Source of the DNA: Endomychus coccineus
Taxonomy: Eukaryota > Arthropoda > Insecta > Coleoptera > Endomychidae
NCBI GenBank assembly: GCA_958510875.1
Contig: OY294067.1
Location: forward strand, 148,168,243-148,232,242
Direction of reading: 5' to 3'
DNA length: 64,000 nucleotides
This document shows positions 7,724 through 18,419 of this stretch, in pieces. How positions within the stretch are numbered: the first letter of the stretch is position 1; every line of letters starts with the position of its first letter. The position numbers and the translations under genes were made by a program. Under the pieces are notes generated by a model, which did not search any database, was not told the origin of the DNA, and saw only the letters and a program-made list of their open reading frames with translations.

Positions 7724-7899
7724 GAGTCGCTTGCGAGTCGCATGCGAGTCGCTTCCGAGTCGCTTCCGAGTCGCTTCCGAGTCGCTTGCGAGTCGCTTCC
7801 GAGTCGCTTGCGAGTCGCTTGCGAGTCGCTTCCGAGTCGCTTGCGAGTCGCTTCCGAGTCGCTTCCGAGTCGCTTCCGAGTCGCTTCCGAGTCGCTTGC
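7724..7899. repeat. Minisatellite, 16 units of 11 bp
   Basis: Sixteen consecutive units of GAGTCGCTTSC (S is C or G; one unit has CATGC) run without a gap. Eleven is not a multiple of three, so frames here read as an 11-residue repeat on either strand; these are not taken as genes. The array lies between the last gene of copy 1 and its terminal repeat region. Confidence 0.95.
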
Positions 7900-8215
7900 G
7901 GGTTTTTCCTCATTTACATGTACCCCAGGAGAGTTTTTCTGAAAAAAGTTTGAAATTCATATTCTACGCGTTAAGACCTTTCATTTGATACTCATGAAGC
8001 CCCACTTAAAAAAATAAAAATTTCAAATCCTTATCGCGAGAGATCGGTCAAACTGATCGACATATAAATAGTATATTCTTATTCAGCACATCACGTAAAT
8101 TCTGAATATGCAATAAAATGGTCACTTCCGGTTTCACTTCCGGTGTAACAATGTGTCGAATATATAACCCACTTCCGGTTTAACCCTGATGATGATGATG
8201 TTTGACAGTGGTGAG

Positions 8216-8610
8216 GACACCTTCATGAAGCAGCCTGTACCTTTCGGACCGAAGGTACAGATTGCTTCCTAGTGGTGGCGGAGCCCCCTCCACGAAGCAG
8301 TCTGTACCTTAGGTCCGCCATGACAGCTGTCACTTGATGGCGACATCTCTACGAAGCAATCTGTATCTTAGGTTCACCATGACAGCTGTACCTTATGGTC
8401 GCCATGACAGCTGGACCTTATGGTCGCCATGACAGCAGGTCCTTATGGACGCCATGACAGCTGGTCCTTATGGTCGCCATGACAGCTGGTCCTTATGGAC
8501 GCCATGACAGCTGGTTCTTATGGTCGCCATGATAGCTGGTTCTTATGGTCGCCATGACAGCTGGACCTTATGGTCGCCATGACAGTTGGACCTTAGGGCC
8601 GCCATGCTGC
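8216..8610. repeat. Terminal tandem repeats of Polinton copy 1 (about 60 bp, then about 25 bp units)
   Basis: Two to three units of a roughly 60-bp repeat with CGAAGCAGTCTGTACCTT and CCATGACAGCTGTCA are followed by about nine units of a 25-bp derivative (CCTTATGGTCGCCATGACAG plus a few bases). The 60-bp unit is the same as in the inverted repeats of the second element (11160-11640 and 21890-22320). The 25-bp expansion is private to this copy. Confidence 0.85.
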
Positions 8611-8624
8611 CATGTGTTAGTCAC

Positions 8625-8803
8625 GTGACTCTGTACATGTGACACACTTTTTGAACACACCCTGTATACTCTTTACAAATAAAATAAAATCCTACATCCT
8701 TTCAAACTGATAAGGACGAGCTCATGCACCGGATGCACATCGACAGCTAGACCGGAAGTGGAGACCGGATATCCTGGTCCCGAACTCGTGGTGTTCATCT
8801 ACT
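8625..8803. repeat. Right terminus of Polinton copy 1
   Basis: The segment aligns with the outermost 200 bp of the second element's right repeat (22340-22548): ACACACCCTGTATACTCTTT, CACCGGATGCACATCGACAG, ACCGGAAGTGGAGACCGGAT and the end TTCATCTACT. The adjoining six bases, GGTTCG (8804-8809), are the predicted target duplication and should also precede the left end. Confidence 0.8.
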
Positions 8804-10931
8804 GGTTCGAGAGGGAATTGTGATATTAGACCAACAGGGTAAGTGCATTTTGATTGCCAAAGAACAACGGTTATATTGATTTCAACCTCTGAATCGACGA
8901 TATAATATAATGTGATCATTTAACCTTCAGACCATGCTCCGCCCGAAAATGTTTATTTTGTTAATGTATGTTTTTTCAGTCATTTAGGCTATTTTGAGTG
9001 TTTTATACAAACTCCGATCATCGGAGATCACTTAGGGGATATGATCGAGTATCCGATCGTTAGGCTAACTCCAGGTTACCAGAAAGAGAGGAATCCTTCA
9101 ATTTCAAATAATATCTATCAATCATCGACGTGATCGAGCGCGAAATCGATCACGGTTCCGTGTGTGCTAATTAGCTTCCATTAATCCAATCTCTCTTAAG
9201 AGAACCTGACCAGGATCTCGCTTGCTGGCGAAAGGGGTAGAACTAGCGACATTGATAACAGTTTCCTAGGTTCCCACTTATGGTGAACCTGAATTTTACG
9301 TTTTTTAATCCATTTTATTCCCCTTTCATGAATTTTGGATTAATTTCATATTTGTTTGCTGTGTTGTAATGTATCAAATTTTGATAACTTTCATTCAATA
9401 CATATTTATTATTTAATTTGATTAACGAGTTGACTGGTAATTCCTAATCACCTCTCAGCGAATACGACCTCCAGAATTTACGCTTCAATAGATATAAAGA
9501 TATAATTGTAAGTTTACATCTATTGAAGCGTAATACTTGTACTTGTAACAGTCGGCTGGGTATTATTTCAGGTAGCATTGATACCTCATCGAAGTGTTAT
9601 ATGAATTTGAAAATTGTTTGTTGGAACCTGTTCGGGTATCGAAGATGTTAGTTGATCCGTGTACCCTTAAGGTTCTTTTAAGCTGCCACCACTAAGTGTA
9701 TATTTCGACCCACCTAGAAGCTGTTTTTGACTACTTCGAATTCTCCCAAGGGACCCCTCGTACTATAAGATATAATTGTAAGTATTCTTGTCTGAGATGA
9801 GTTGATTGTAATTTGAGAGAGACAACATTGGTAAAACTTACTTGATACGATTTATTAAGATAAATTGACAAATAAAATGAAACATTGTAACAAATAATAT
9901 GAAAATTAGTTCGATTTGAATTGATGATTGTAAATGAAGCTATTAAGAGTGAGAATGGCTAATTTGGTAATACATAAGACAATGAAACACAATGATAAAT
10001 TATTTCAAAATCAGTTCTGGTAATGAAAATTACTACTTACATTATTCAGTTCGCTGCGCACACATGCGAGAAGATACTTCGAATATTTTCCTTTTCCTCT
10101 GTCAGTCGCTTATAGAACTTTTTTATGAGATTGAGATTTTGCAATTCAGAATCAACTTTCGAATCCATTTCAGAACGGTTAAAGAACTTGTTTGGCACAA
10201 TAATGAACCCTGATGTTTACATGACAGTATTGTTCATTATTTGAAATTCAAAAGTATCTGAGAATGAAATTCTGATGAAACTGATTCACAATAATGAAGA
10301 AAAATATAGATTGGTGATAATTTAATTTAGTTAAACCGGAAATGTGACAATTGGTAGCATGACAGTTGACAGATCATAGATTGGTATGTAACAATTTTGT
10401 ACTCTACGAGCCATTCGATACCACGTGAATCTGTAGTTGGAGTTTTTTCTCATTAACCTACGCCATATTGTATATACACAGTCGCCATTTTGTAAATTCA
10501 CCTTACAGATACTTGTAAGACACTCGTCAAACACTTCTCAGACAGTTGTCTCAGACTTTCTTTGACATTTCATTCATCAAGCACATAGTGGCGTCATCTC
10601 ATCATAGTTCGTGGACTATGGTGACCGATTAATAGCAATAGTGAGTAAAATTATTCACCGGCAATCATCGCTCATGAGCTATGGTGGTCAGCTACTACCA
10701 GCAGAGAACGAGAGTTGACGGCTCACAGAATTCATACTCTACGAGTTCAGCCCTTCTAATTGATGCCTATAAAGCTACAGCTGGAGGTTTTATCATTTTC
10801 TGTCGCCATATTGGATTTTTTTTGAGTTGAAAATTCATATTAAACGTGTTGAGACATTCCATTTGATATCCATAAAGCCATCGTTGGAATTTTTGCTCAA
10901 TTTCAGGTGCCATATTGAATTTTTTTTGGAA
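8804..10931. other. Spacer between the two Polinton elements
   Basis: No convincing gene. It contains a 14-bp inverted repeat at 9480-9531. The motif AGATATAATTGTAAGT occurs twice, near 9498 and 9768. Sequences at about 10590-10700 and 10800-10930 resemble parts of Polinton repeats, including the CATTTGATATCCATAAAGCC motif. It is probably degraded transposon DNA plus host sequence. Confidence 0.6.
9480..9531. repeat. Perfect 14-bp inverted repeat, 24-nt loop
   Basis: ACGCTTCAATAGAT (9480-9493) is matched by its exact reverse complement at 9518-9531. It could be the centre of a small hairpin or the ends of a tiny element; nothing more can be said. Confidence 0.85.
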
Positions 10932-10937
10932 AAGTGG
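10932..10937 (+). repeat. Target site duplication AAGTGG, left
   Basis: AAGTGG directly precedes the terminal AG of the element at 10938 and is repeated exactly after its terminal CT at 22549-22554. Six bases is the known duplication length of Polinton insertion. Confidence 0.92.
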
Positions 10938-11159
10938 AGTAGATGAACTGGGCACTTCTGCCTCAGGATATCCGATCTCCACTTCCGGTCTAGCTGTCGA
11001 TGTGCATCCGGTGTGAGCTTGTCCTTATCAGTTTTGAAAGGATGCATGTGATAAGATGTGAGATAAGGATATTACTTGTAAAGAGTATACAGGGTGTGTA
11101 TAAAAAGTGTGTCACATGAAAGAGTATACAGGGTGTGTATAAAATGTGTGTCACATGTA

Positions 11160-11640
11160 CAGGGTCATGCGACTATCACGTGACAGCTGTCATGGCCGAC
11201 CAAAGGTACAGGCTGCTTCGTAGAGATGTCGCCACCACATGACAGCTGTCATGGAGGACAAAAAATACAGGTTGCTTCGTGTAGGTGTCACCACCACATG
11301 GCAGCTGTCATGGTGGCCCAAAGGTACAGGTTGCTTCGTGAAGATGTCGCCCCCACATGACAGCTGTCATGGCCGACCAAACGTACAGATTGCTTCGTAG
11401 AGGTGTCGCCACCACGTGACGGCTGTCATGGCAGACCAAAGGTACAGACTGCTTCGTGTAGGTGTCACCACCACGTGGCAGCTGTCATGACGGACCAAAG
11501 GTACAGACTGCTTCGTGGAGGTGTCGCCACCACGTGACAGCTGTCATGGCGGGCCAAAGCTACAGACTGCTTCGTGGAGGTGTCGCCACCACGTCACAGC
11601 TGTCATAGGATTGGTCGTTGAAGGTACAGACTCCTCCGTG
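11160..11640. repeat. Tandem array of about 60-bp units in the left inverted repeat
   Basis: About eight units of the pattern CCACGTGACAGCTGTCATGG, then GACCAAAGGTACAGACTGC, then TTCGTGGAGGTGTCGCCA. Each unit has the 12-bp perfect palindrome TGACAGCTGTCA, and some have an adjoining CACGTG. The inverted counterpart is at 21890-22320. Confidence 0.9.
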
Positions 11641-12434
11641 TAGGTGGCGCCACCAGTTTGGCTCGTCCGACTCGTGCGTATCCAAGATGACAGGCTGCTA
11701 TCACAGGGCAGACGAGTGACGTCACAGCATAAAGGTACAGACTGCACCTTGGAGGTGTCGCTACCAGTTCAACTCGTCCGACTCGTGCGACTCGTACGGT
11801 TTTGAAATTACATGATCTGTCACGCGGTGAGATATGATGTCTGTCACTCCGACGGAGTTGCTGTCAGGTGGGGCTTCAACGAGGTGTCTGTCACGAGGTG
11901 TCATGGCGGCTATCACGTACCATAGAGCTGAAGGCTATAGAGCTAACTCAATCCAAAACCATAGAGCATCATGGTGGCGGAAAGAGTTCTCATGGTGGTA
12001 GTCATGTGGGTATTCAACGAGGTGTCATGGCGTCTGTCACGTGAGGTGAAACAATAAGATGCATGCAAATTGGGTGGTGAGAACATCTTATTATAGCTTT
12101 ATGTGTGTATCAAAATACATAATGATTTTGATGATTAAGTGATGTTTTATTGAATTGAAGTTGCGGCGATGATAGTTTACGAACGATGATGATGTCACGG
12201 GGGGCAATAATTGTTTCAAACCGGCGACCATAGTTTACGAACGATGATGACTTCATCATCGTTCACGAACTATGATGGTCAGATGAGGAATAAAATGCGA
12301 GTAATATTAATAATATCTACTCATTATTCATCACACTGTAAAATTGGAGTTGTAAGACTGTTGAATACATTAGGTGTAAAAAGTGAATAGGTAGTACGTC
12401 CATGCACATATTTCATCTCGTGATTCAACACTCC

Positions 12435-12600
12435 GACATGTGCTTCAACATTAAGACACGTGTTCAGTCACGTGTTCAGACACGTGCTTCAATAATCAGA
12501 CACGTATTAAGCACTAGCTTCAGACACGTGCTCTACTCAGACACGTGTTCAGACACGTGCTTCAATACTCAGACACGTGTTAAGCGCGTGCTTCAACATT
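12435..12600. repeat. CACGTG-rich short repeats, left inverted repeat
   Basis: Variants of ACACGTGCTTCAACACTCAG are repeated about eight times with a period near 20 bp. Most contain the E-box palindrome CACGTG. The inverted counterpart is at 21250-21420. The array ends about 100 bp before the ATPase TATA box. Confidence 0.8.
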
Positions 12601-12698
12601 CATACCTATTTAACATGAATTTGATACCTGATTTTGACAGAAGCGTAGAAGTACCTAACCGCGTGATCGAACATACACAATATAGCATCATCAACTAG

Positions 12699-12706
12699 TA
12701 TATAAA
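12699..12706 (+). promoter_or_regulatory. TATA-like box before the left-repeat ATPase
   Basis: TATATAAA lies 54 bp before the ATG at 12760. It is conserved at the mirrored position in the right repeat (21152-21159, minus strand). Confidence 0.5.
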
Positions 12707-12759
12707 CAAATGCTTATTACCATATGTTTCAGTATGATTTCGATGCTCCTCTAGGCAAC

Positions 12760-13452
12760 ATGAAGATTGTTAAGCAAAAAGACTAGTTGAATATTATGAA
12801 ATAAGGACCAACCATTGAAAATATTGAACAATCACAACGTTACAGCTCTTTGCTGCCGAATACTTTACGAACAATAATCTTTGGTCCGAGTAATTGTGGG
12901 AAAACAAATGTGATGCTATCTCTATTGCTAGATGCAAACGGTCTGAAATTTGAAAACGTGTACATATATTCAAAGTCTTTACAGCAACCAAAATACCAGT
13001 TACTGAAGGAGACATTGAAGAAAATTGTGGGGCTTGGATATTTTCTTTGTATCGAAAGTGATGAGGTCATGGACACCACAGGAGCGAGGCCTAATTCGAT
13101 AATAATATTCGCTGACGTGATGTTTGAGAAACAGGAGAAGAAAATTCGTGCTTATTTCCCAAGAGGGAGACACAACTAAATTGCTAGTTTCTATCTTTGC
13201 CAGTCTTTTGCTAAATGTCCAAAACATGGATTGCGTGACAATGCCAATTGCTTGATTATTTTCAAACAGGATGAACTCAATTTGAAACGTATATTTACCG
13301 ATCATGCAAGTACCGACATGTCACTCGAGAAATTCAAACAGATATGTAGGGCATGTTGGAAAGATAAATATGGATTCCTTATGATAAACAAAGACTGTGA
13401 CATGAACATAGGACGTTATCGCAAAAGTTTTGATAGCTATATATACATCTAA
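12760..13452 (+). pseudogene. Packaging ATPase, left inverted-repeat copy (three stops)
   Basis: This is the mirror copy of the intact gene at 20409-21098. The frame is kept from 12760 to 13452 but is interrupted by TAG at 12784, TAA at 12802 and TAA at 13177, and it has one extra codon near 13140. Walker A (GPSNCGKTNVML) and the RDNANCLIIF segment are preserved; the Walker B region reads IIIFADVMFE, with the second acidic residue changed. An in-frame extension upstream starts at ATG 12724, but the MKIVKQ start at 12760 matches the start of the copy-1 ATPase. It is a non-functional copy. Confidence 0.9.
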
Positions 13453-13494
13453 CATGTATATATACTTTCATTTGAAATAGACATACCACTCTGC

Positions 13495-14563
13495 ATGAAC
13501 GTGAATGCGAGTAACATGTTGAAAGAAAAACAACAATTGAAGAGAAAAATTTGGGAGTTAGCAAACGTTGTGAGGGAAAAATATATGGCTGTGAAACTGG
13601 ATAAAGCTGAAAATGATGAGATTCTAGATAATGTGTTCAGGAATGTATCTAAACCCCTAGAGGAAATCACGAAAAATGCTGAAATATTCAAACAAATTTT
13701 TTTTGTTGAACCTAAAAGTATTGTTTCTACAGCAACACAAATGGAGAACATACCAATTCCAGATATTGTAACGTTACTGTAGGAGAAGAATTCGTATATA
13801 ACCCCAAAGATACTGAGGAGGATGTGTTTATCCCCGAACCTACTATCGATTAGATTCGTGAAGAATTCAGAAAACATGAGAAAGATATGCAGAGGCTACA
13901 GAGGAGTTTCTGCAACAATACTATACTTTAGCACGTTATTACTTGGAAGGATTCCTATTGGATAATGATGTCAATAAATACGATGATAGAATGGGCTTGC
14001 AATATAATTCAACTTTGGACAAATGGTTCATCTGTAATCAACCTATAGAAATCGATAGTGAGAGTAATATAATTATCAAGGGTACTCCGTTCAAGGGTAC
14101 CACAGGAATGTTTAATTTGATATTTTACAGAGATGTTCTAACGGATACTTACACTGTGGAAGATGGGAAAAATTACAGTCAAATGATGAAAATCACTAGT
14201 GCCTATAGACGTAATAATGATCCAGCTGATCGAATAAGAAACATTGTAAAATACAAAAATGTACTGAAACCTTTGATTAATTCCATGAAAAGACCAAGGT
14301 CCAAAACATACACTGGAAATGCATATTCCAAAAATGCTATGCTTGAATATAACGAGAAGCTTATCGAATATGTTTATTGGGATGACGTTAACGGAATTGT
14401 GGATAGACTGAGACTTCTTGTTGCATCCTCGCACGCTGGTAACAATGACCATCCCAACGAGATAGTCTCTATAATAGAAGAATTGATAGAAGCTGGTGTA
14501 ATTGAACAAAAACCGGGTGTAAGACAAATTCATCACAGTTATAAAGATCGTTTCAATGGATAA
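13495..14563 (+). pseudogene. DUF8207-like gene, broken
   Basis: This is a homologue of 1607-2494. The open N-terminal part (13495-13782) has LKRKIWELANVVREKYMAVKL, cut by a frameshift. A middle part has a stop near 13850. A second open part (13943-14563) contains KGTTGMFNLIFY and EYVYWDDVNGIVDRLRLL. The first 18 bases belong to the terminal inverted repeat, so the repeat boundary falls inside this gene. Confidence 0.85.
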
Positions 14564-15202
14564 GTTTGGCGGAGCCTCCTCTTCCATGTGGATATATGAT
14601 ACAAATATATTTAATAATAATTTCAAACAAGTTCACGATCAAGGATTATTCCTAACGAGCGATGGAATTTATGATATGAAAATCGTAGATTGTGCAACGT
14701 AAAATCACCGAATGATGATGGAGATGTTGCAAATGAAGTATATGTTGATAAATTAACACACCAACTGAATCTGAAAACGGAAACCAGTCTTAAAGATACC
14801 TTCAACGTTAGGGTTGATAATTTGATCAAAGATATCAACAAGGATCTGGATGAACATAAATTAACGAATGAGAAGGTTATTCTCAACATTGATGAACATC
14901 TGACGGACATTCAGAATAAATATAATGGAATGGAGGACAATATAAAATCAGAGTATAAAATAATCAGTGATAGTGTGAGGGAAAACAGGAATGAATTAAA
15001 AGAGATCAATAACACATTTAACAGTGTGAACATGCGTTTAAATGACATTACTAGTAAAGTGGAGGCGTTAGAACGACGGATGACATCTGTGGAACCTTCT
15101 AAGAAAAGACCCTCATCATCTACAACAACAACAAAGCAGGCCTCTGTGAAACGTTTAACCCCAAATCCTGTGAATATACCCAAAAAATTAATTCTACACT
15201 AG
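14552..15202 (+). pseudogene. Fibre-like coiled-coil gene, broken
   Basis: It starts MDKFGGASSS at 14552, overlapping the end of the DUF8207-like frame by 12 bp. A frameshift near 14695 follows. The rest (14690-15202) has CNVKSPNDDGDVANEVYVDK, then a heptad-rich coiled coil and a basic Ser/Thr-rich tail. It is shorter than the 314-residue homologue at 629-1573. Confidence 0.75.
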
Positions 15203-15219
15203 ATTTCTGCATAGATGAG

Positions 15220-16140
15220 ATGAGTAGAGAACAAGTTGTTCATGAGCTTCATAAGCCGCGTAGAAAGAATTTCAAACGGCTCAGAACAATCCTAATAGGT
15301 TTGGATGATTTGTGGCAAATGAATCTGGCTGAAATAGGTAATTACGCTCGTGAAAATAGAGGATTCAAATACATTTTGGTGGTGATCGATTGCTTCTCGA
15401 AATTTCTGTGGACTCGTCCGTTGAAAACGAAATCTGCCGAAGAGGTTCGGGAAGTGGTCAGTTCTATATTGTTAGAAGGACATCGTGAGCCTAGGAACCT
15501 GCAAAGCGATCAGGGAAAAATAGTCTTCAATAAACACTTTAACGATCTGATGAAGAAACATAATATCAATCATTATAATACGTATATTGTGAAAAGAGCA
15601 GCCATTGCTGAACGTGTCATTCGACGTTAAAGAAAACGCTCTACAAACATTTCAGTCTTAGCGGGAAATATAAATGGCTTGATATACTCGAAGAAATCAC
15701 AGAAAAATATTATAAACGTAAACAGTACTATAAATATGGCTCCAATAAAAGTGACGAAACAGATTGAGAGCGGAATATTGAAGCGATCCTACTCACACAT
15801 CAATTTAGCTCTGCCTCACAAATACAACGTTGGAGATGTGGTGCGAATAAGTAAGGCTATACTTATATTTGAAAAAGGATATACGCCCAATTGGTCGACA
15901 AAATTGTTTAAGATTATAAGAGTTCACATAACAGCTCCTGTTACATATATCTTGCAAGATATGTTGGGGAAAACGATAAGTGGAGGATTCTACTAGGAGG
16001 AATTACAGAAAACAAAACAGCCCGACGTGTATTTAGTCGGGAAAATATTACGAAAGGGGAGGGGTCAACAGTATGTGAAATAGTTGGGTCTAGATAATAA
16101 GCACAACAGTTGGATCGATAATTCGGATCTTGTCCAATGA
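15220..16140 (+). pseudogene. Polinton integrase with C-terminal chromodomain, broken
   Basis: This is a homologue of the gene at 1-632. ATG 15220 leads into VVIDCFSKFLWT, NLQSDQGKIVF and AAIAERVIR, the catalytic triad. A small deletion near 15627 breaks the frame. The frame from 15679 continues, with TAG at 15994 and TAG at 16081 (probably from a Trp codon) before the natural TGA at 16138. The end of the frame, DVYLVGKILRKG followed by NSWIDNSDLV, is a chromodomain, as found in Polinton and chromovirus integrases. It follows the fibre gene by 17 bp. Confidence 0.88.
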
Positions 16141-16419
16141 ACCCATCATTGACCATTTGGAGATTATTAGGAACAATCAAAAAGCTGGAATATTATTGAC
16201 TCGAGGGTATGGATATTATAATAGAACAAAATTCCGTGACTATGAGGGTGAATCAAGAGTGAAGATTATGATATTTGAAACATATATTGTTAAGATCATA
16301 CTTAAGTCTCTTGTATTGAGGAAATTTTGAAATTAATAAAAAATACTATTTTGAGATCTTTGGAATTTCTCCCTCCCCTCGTTGAATAACGGTGCAATCT
16401 TGAATTCTCATCAGTCTGT
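16141..16419. other. Unassigned gap between integrase and phospholipase-like genes
   Basis: AT-rich sequence of about 280 bp. There is a short frame at 16130-16330 with no recognisable motif. The junction corresponds to where two blocks that are divergent in copy 1 are joined head to tail here. Confidence 0.5.
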
Positions 16420-17196
16420 ATGGCAGCGTACGTAGGAGAAGGTGTTCTCAATACGCTTATGAACAAGCTCCCGTTTGAACTTCATATTCCTGGTAATCAA
16501 TTCTGTGGTCCCGGTACAAAGCAGAAAAACGGTTGAGAAGAGGAGATCCAGGTATCAATCCACTCGATGAAGCTTGCCGCGAACACGATATTTCATATCT
16601 GCGGAACGCTGGTTTAGATGGACGTCACGAGGCGGATAAAATATTAGAGAACGCAGCTTGGCAACGTGTCAAATCTGGAGAAACAAAATTTGGAGAGAGG
16701 ATTGCCGCTTTCGGTGTGAATAAAATTATGAAGGCAAAGAGGAAATTGGATATGGGTATGAGAAAGGAGGTTGTGTTCGGAAGTGCAATTGTCGATGGGA
16801 TGAGAAAAGTTATGAAGAATAAGTTTGACCCAACCAATCTGAAGAGAACATCTCAAACAGCGTTGAAAGTTGCACGAAAACAATTAAAAAAAAACAGGTG
16901 GGCGGAAAAATGTTCGGTTACCAAGAGTAATTCCTATTTCAAAGACTGGAGAATTTGTACCATTTTTAATACCTCTGTTTACCGGCTTATCAGCTGCTGG
17001 AACATTTGCGGGAGGTGGTGCAGGCATTGTTAAGACCGTCAACGAGAGCAAAGCAGCTCGGAAAACCTTGGAGGAAACGGAAAGACATAATAAAACAATG
17101 GAAGCTATAGCTTTGGAGAAACAAGGATCTTGTCTATATTTGAAAAAGTATCGCAAAGGTCTTGGTCTATATTTGAATAAACATCCAAAAAACTAA
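16420..17196 (+). pseudogene. Phospholipase-A2-like / pVI-like gene, broken
   Basis: It starts MAAYVGEGVLNTLMNKLPFE at 16420 and keeps the calcium loop FCGPGT and the catalytic pair in EACREHDISYL. A frameshift near 16525 separates these, and a second one near 16890 separates the basic middle from the hydrophobic segment and tail (ending LYLNKHPKN, TAA 17194-17196). It retains the His that the copy-1 gene has lost. Confidence 0.85.
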
Positions 17197-17219
17197 CAGT
17201 AAACCTACCCAGAAGACCT

Positions 17220-17560
17220 ATGACCGATCTCGATCTACGAAGACTAGCAAAAGCTCTGACAATTCCCCATTTTAGAGGGGTATTTATGCGTGATGAACTG
17301 CCATCCAACCGACCATGGAAAAACGAGCGTGGAATAGTTAATTTAGATAGCTCGGACAATGAAGGCACTCACTGGGTTGGGTTGAATAAAGTCGGTGATA
17401 CAGTTTTATTTATGATAGTTTTGGCAATTTACGACCCCCTCGCGAACCAGTGAATTATTTCAAAAAGTGTAAGATATTATTCACCCACGACAATTTTCAA
17501 CAACAATTTCAATAACACTTATAATTGTGGCCAGTTATGTTAAGAATTGCTCTCTAACAC
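17220..17560 (+). pseudogene. Adenain-like protease, broken
   Basis: ATG 17220 begins MTDLDLRRLAKALTIPHFRG; GVFMRDELP and the His segment GTHWVGL follow. The frame is lost near 17400. The rest (YDSFGN, then a degraded Cys region around 17520-17545 reading like NCGQLC) is scattered over frames. Its ATG shows what the start of the copy-1 protease should be. Confidence 0.8.
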
Positions 17561-17619
17561 TTCAGTTGTGGTCGACTAACCCTGCATTTACTAGTATATA
17601 AATGGATTGTTGATAAGGT

Positions 17620-18337
17620 TAAGAGCTCCCGCTTATCTGTAGATTTTCACCCACCCATAGAACTAGATCCTCATTCATATTATTCTATCGCACTTGTTGG
17701 TGTGCATACGTACAATAGCATTCCGAACATTGAAGAAGGTTTCAATAAATTTTATCATAAAAATGTGAAGGGTGAGGAAGAGGTAGTCACTATACCTACG
17801 GGGTCCTACGAGTTGACAGACATCGAGGATTTCATACAAAGTGCAGTTTGTGGGATAGGAGTGAAGCAAAAAGAACGTGACCGGAAATTATGAATAAAAT
17901 CTAACAACAACACTCTACACACAGAGCTTAAGAGTGATTTTGAAGTGAATTTTATTACTAAAGACAGTATAAGCGAACTGTTGGGATTCAGCAAAAAGAA
18001 ATTGGCATCTCGTGAACTACACGTATCTGATCGCCCTATAAACATAATCAAAGTTCAAACTATTAGAGTGGAGTGTAACTTAACCGCAGGAGCATATTAT
18101 AACAATAAGTTAGCTCATACGATATATGAGTTTTCACCTCTTGTACCACCTGGTTTTTCCATTGATATAGAGCCGAAGAATCTTATTTATCTACCGGTTA
18201 TCAACAAGACATCCTTCGATAACATCACACTGAATATTTTAGATCAGAATTGGAAACGGGTAAATTTTCGTGGAGAAGAAATTATTATACGGTTGGAGTT
18301 GAAAAAGACCACGAGAGGTTATGGCTTCCAACTATAA
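17620..18337 (+). pseudogene. Minor capsid gene, broken
   Basis: This is a homologue of 4951-5649. YNSIPNIEE and IPTGSYELTDIEDF lie in one segment (17702-17893) and LLGFSKKKL, PINIIKV and VNFRGEE in another (17945-18337), with a stop at 17891 and lost sequence between. No clear start codon remains. A TATATAAA near 17597 matches the promoter position. Confidence 0.8.
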
Positions 18338-18419
18338 ATAATAATCCAATACTCACCAGCAATCATTATATGAAAAGAATTCATCGGAGAAGGTTGTTGT
18401 TGCAGTAGACGTCACTTGA

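Larger units (their letters stand above)
1..8803. mobile_element. Polinton/Maverick-like element, copy 1 (left end outside window)
   Basis: The stretch carries the usual Polinton set: retroviral-type integrase, packaging ATPase, adenain-like protease, and major and minor capsid proteins, plus fibre-like, DUF8207-like and phospholipase-like genes. Its right end matches the terminus of the complete element at 10938-22548: the last ten bases, TTCATCTACT ending at 8803, are identical, as is much of the preceding 160 bases. The left end and any polymerase gene lie outside the window. Genes are tightly packed in two divergent blocks that meet at 3211-3282. Most frames are open, so this copy is younger or better preserved than the one at 10.9-22.5 kb. 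Confidence 0.88.
10938..13512 (+). repeat. Left terminal inverted repeat, including an ATPase pseudogene
   Basis: It is inverted relative to 20349-22548. Matching landmarks, from outside in, are the terminus, the GTACAGG...GTGTGTATAAAA stretch, the 60-bp repeat array, a palindromic ACGAACGATGATGA region, the CACGTG-rich array, and the whole ATPase gene with its TATA box. The match ends 18 bases into the DUF8207-like gene, at T13512. It is longer than the right copy mainly because of extra repeat units. Confidence 0.9.

Noticed and set aside
7623..7988. Open frames on both strands through the minisatellite
   Set aside because: An 11-bp repeat without stop codons is open in every frame; no start context or homology.
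7724..8610. Possible CRISPR array
   Set aside because: Units are contiguous or drifted tandem repeats without unique spacers, in a eukaryotic transposon.
12402..12698. 98-codon frame over the CACGTG repeats
   Set aside because: The translation is the repeat itself (Thr-Arg-Val-Gln type) and is not kept in the mirrored repeat.
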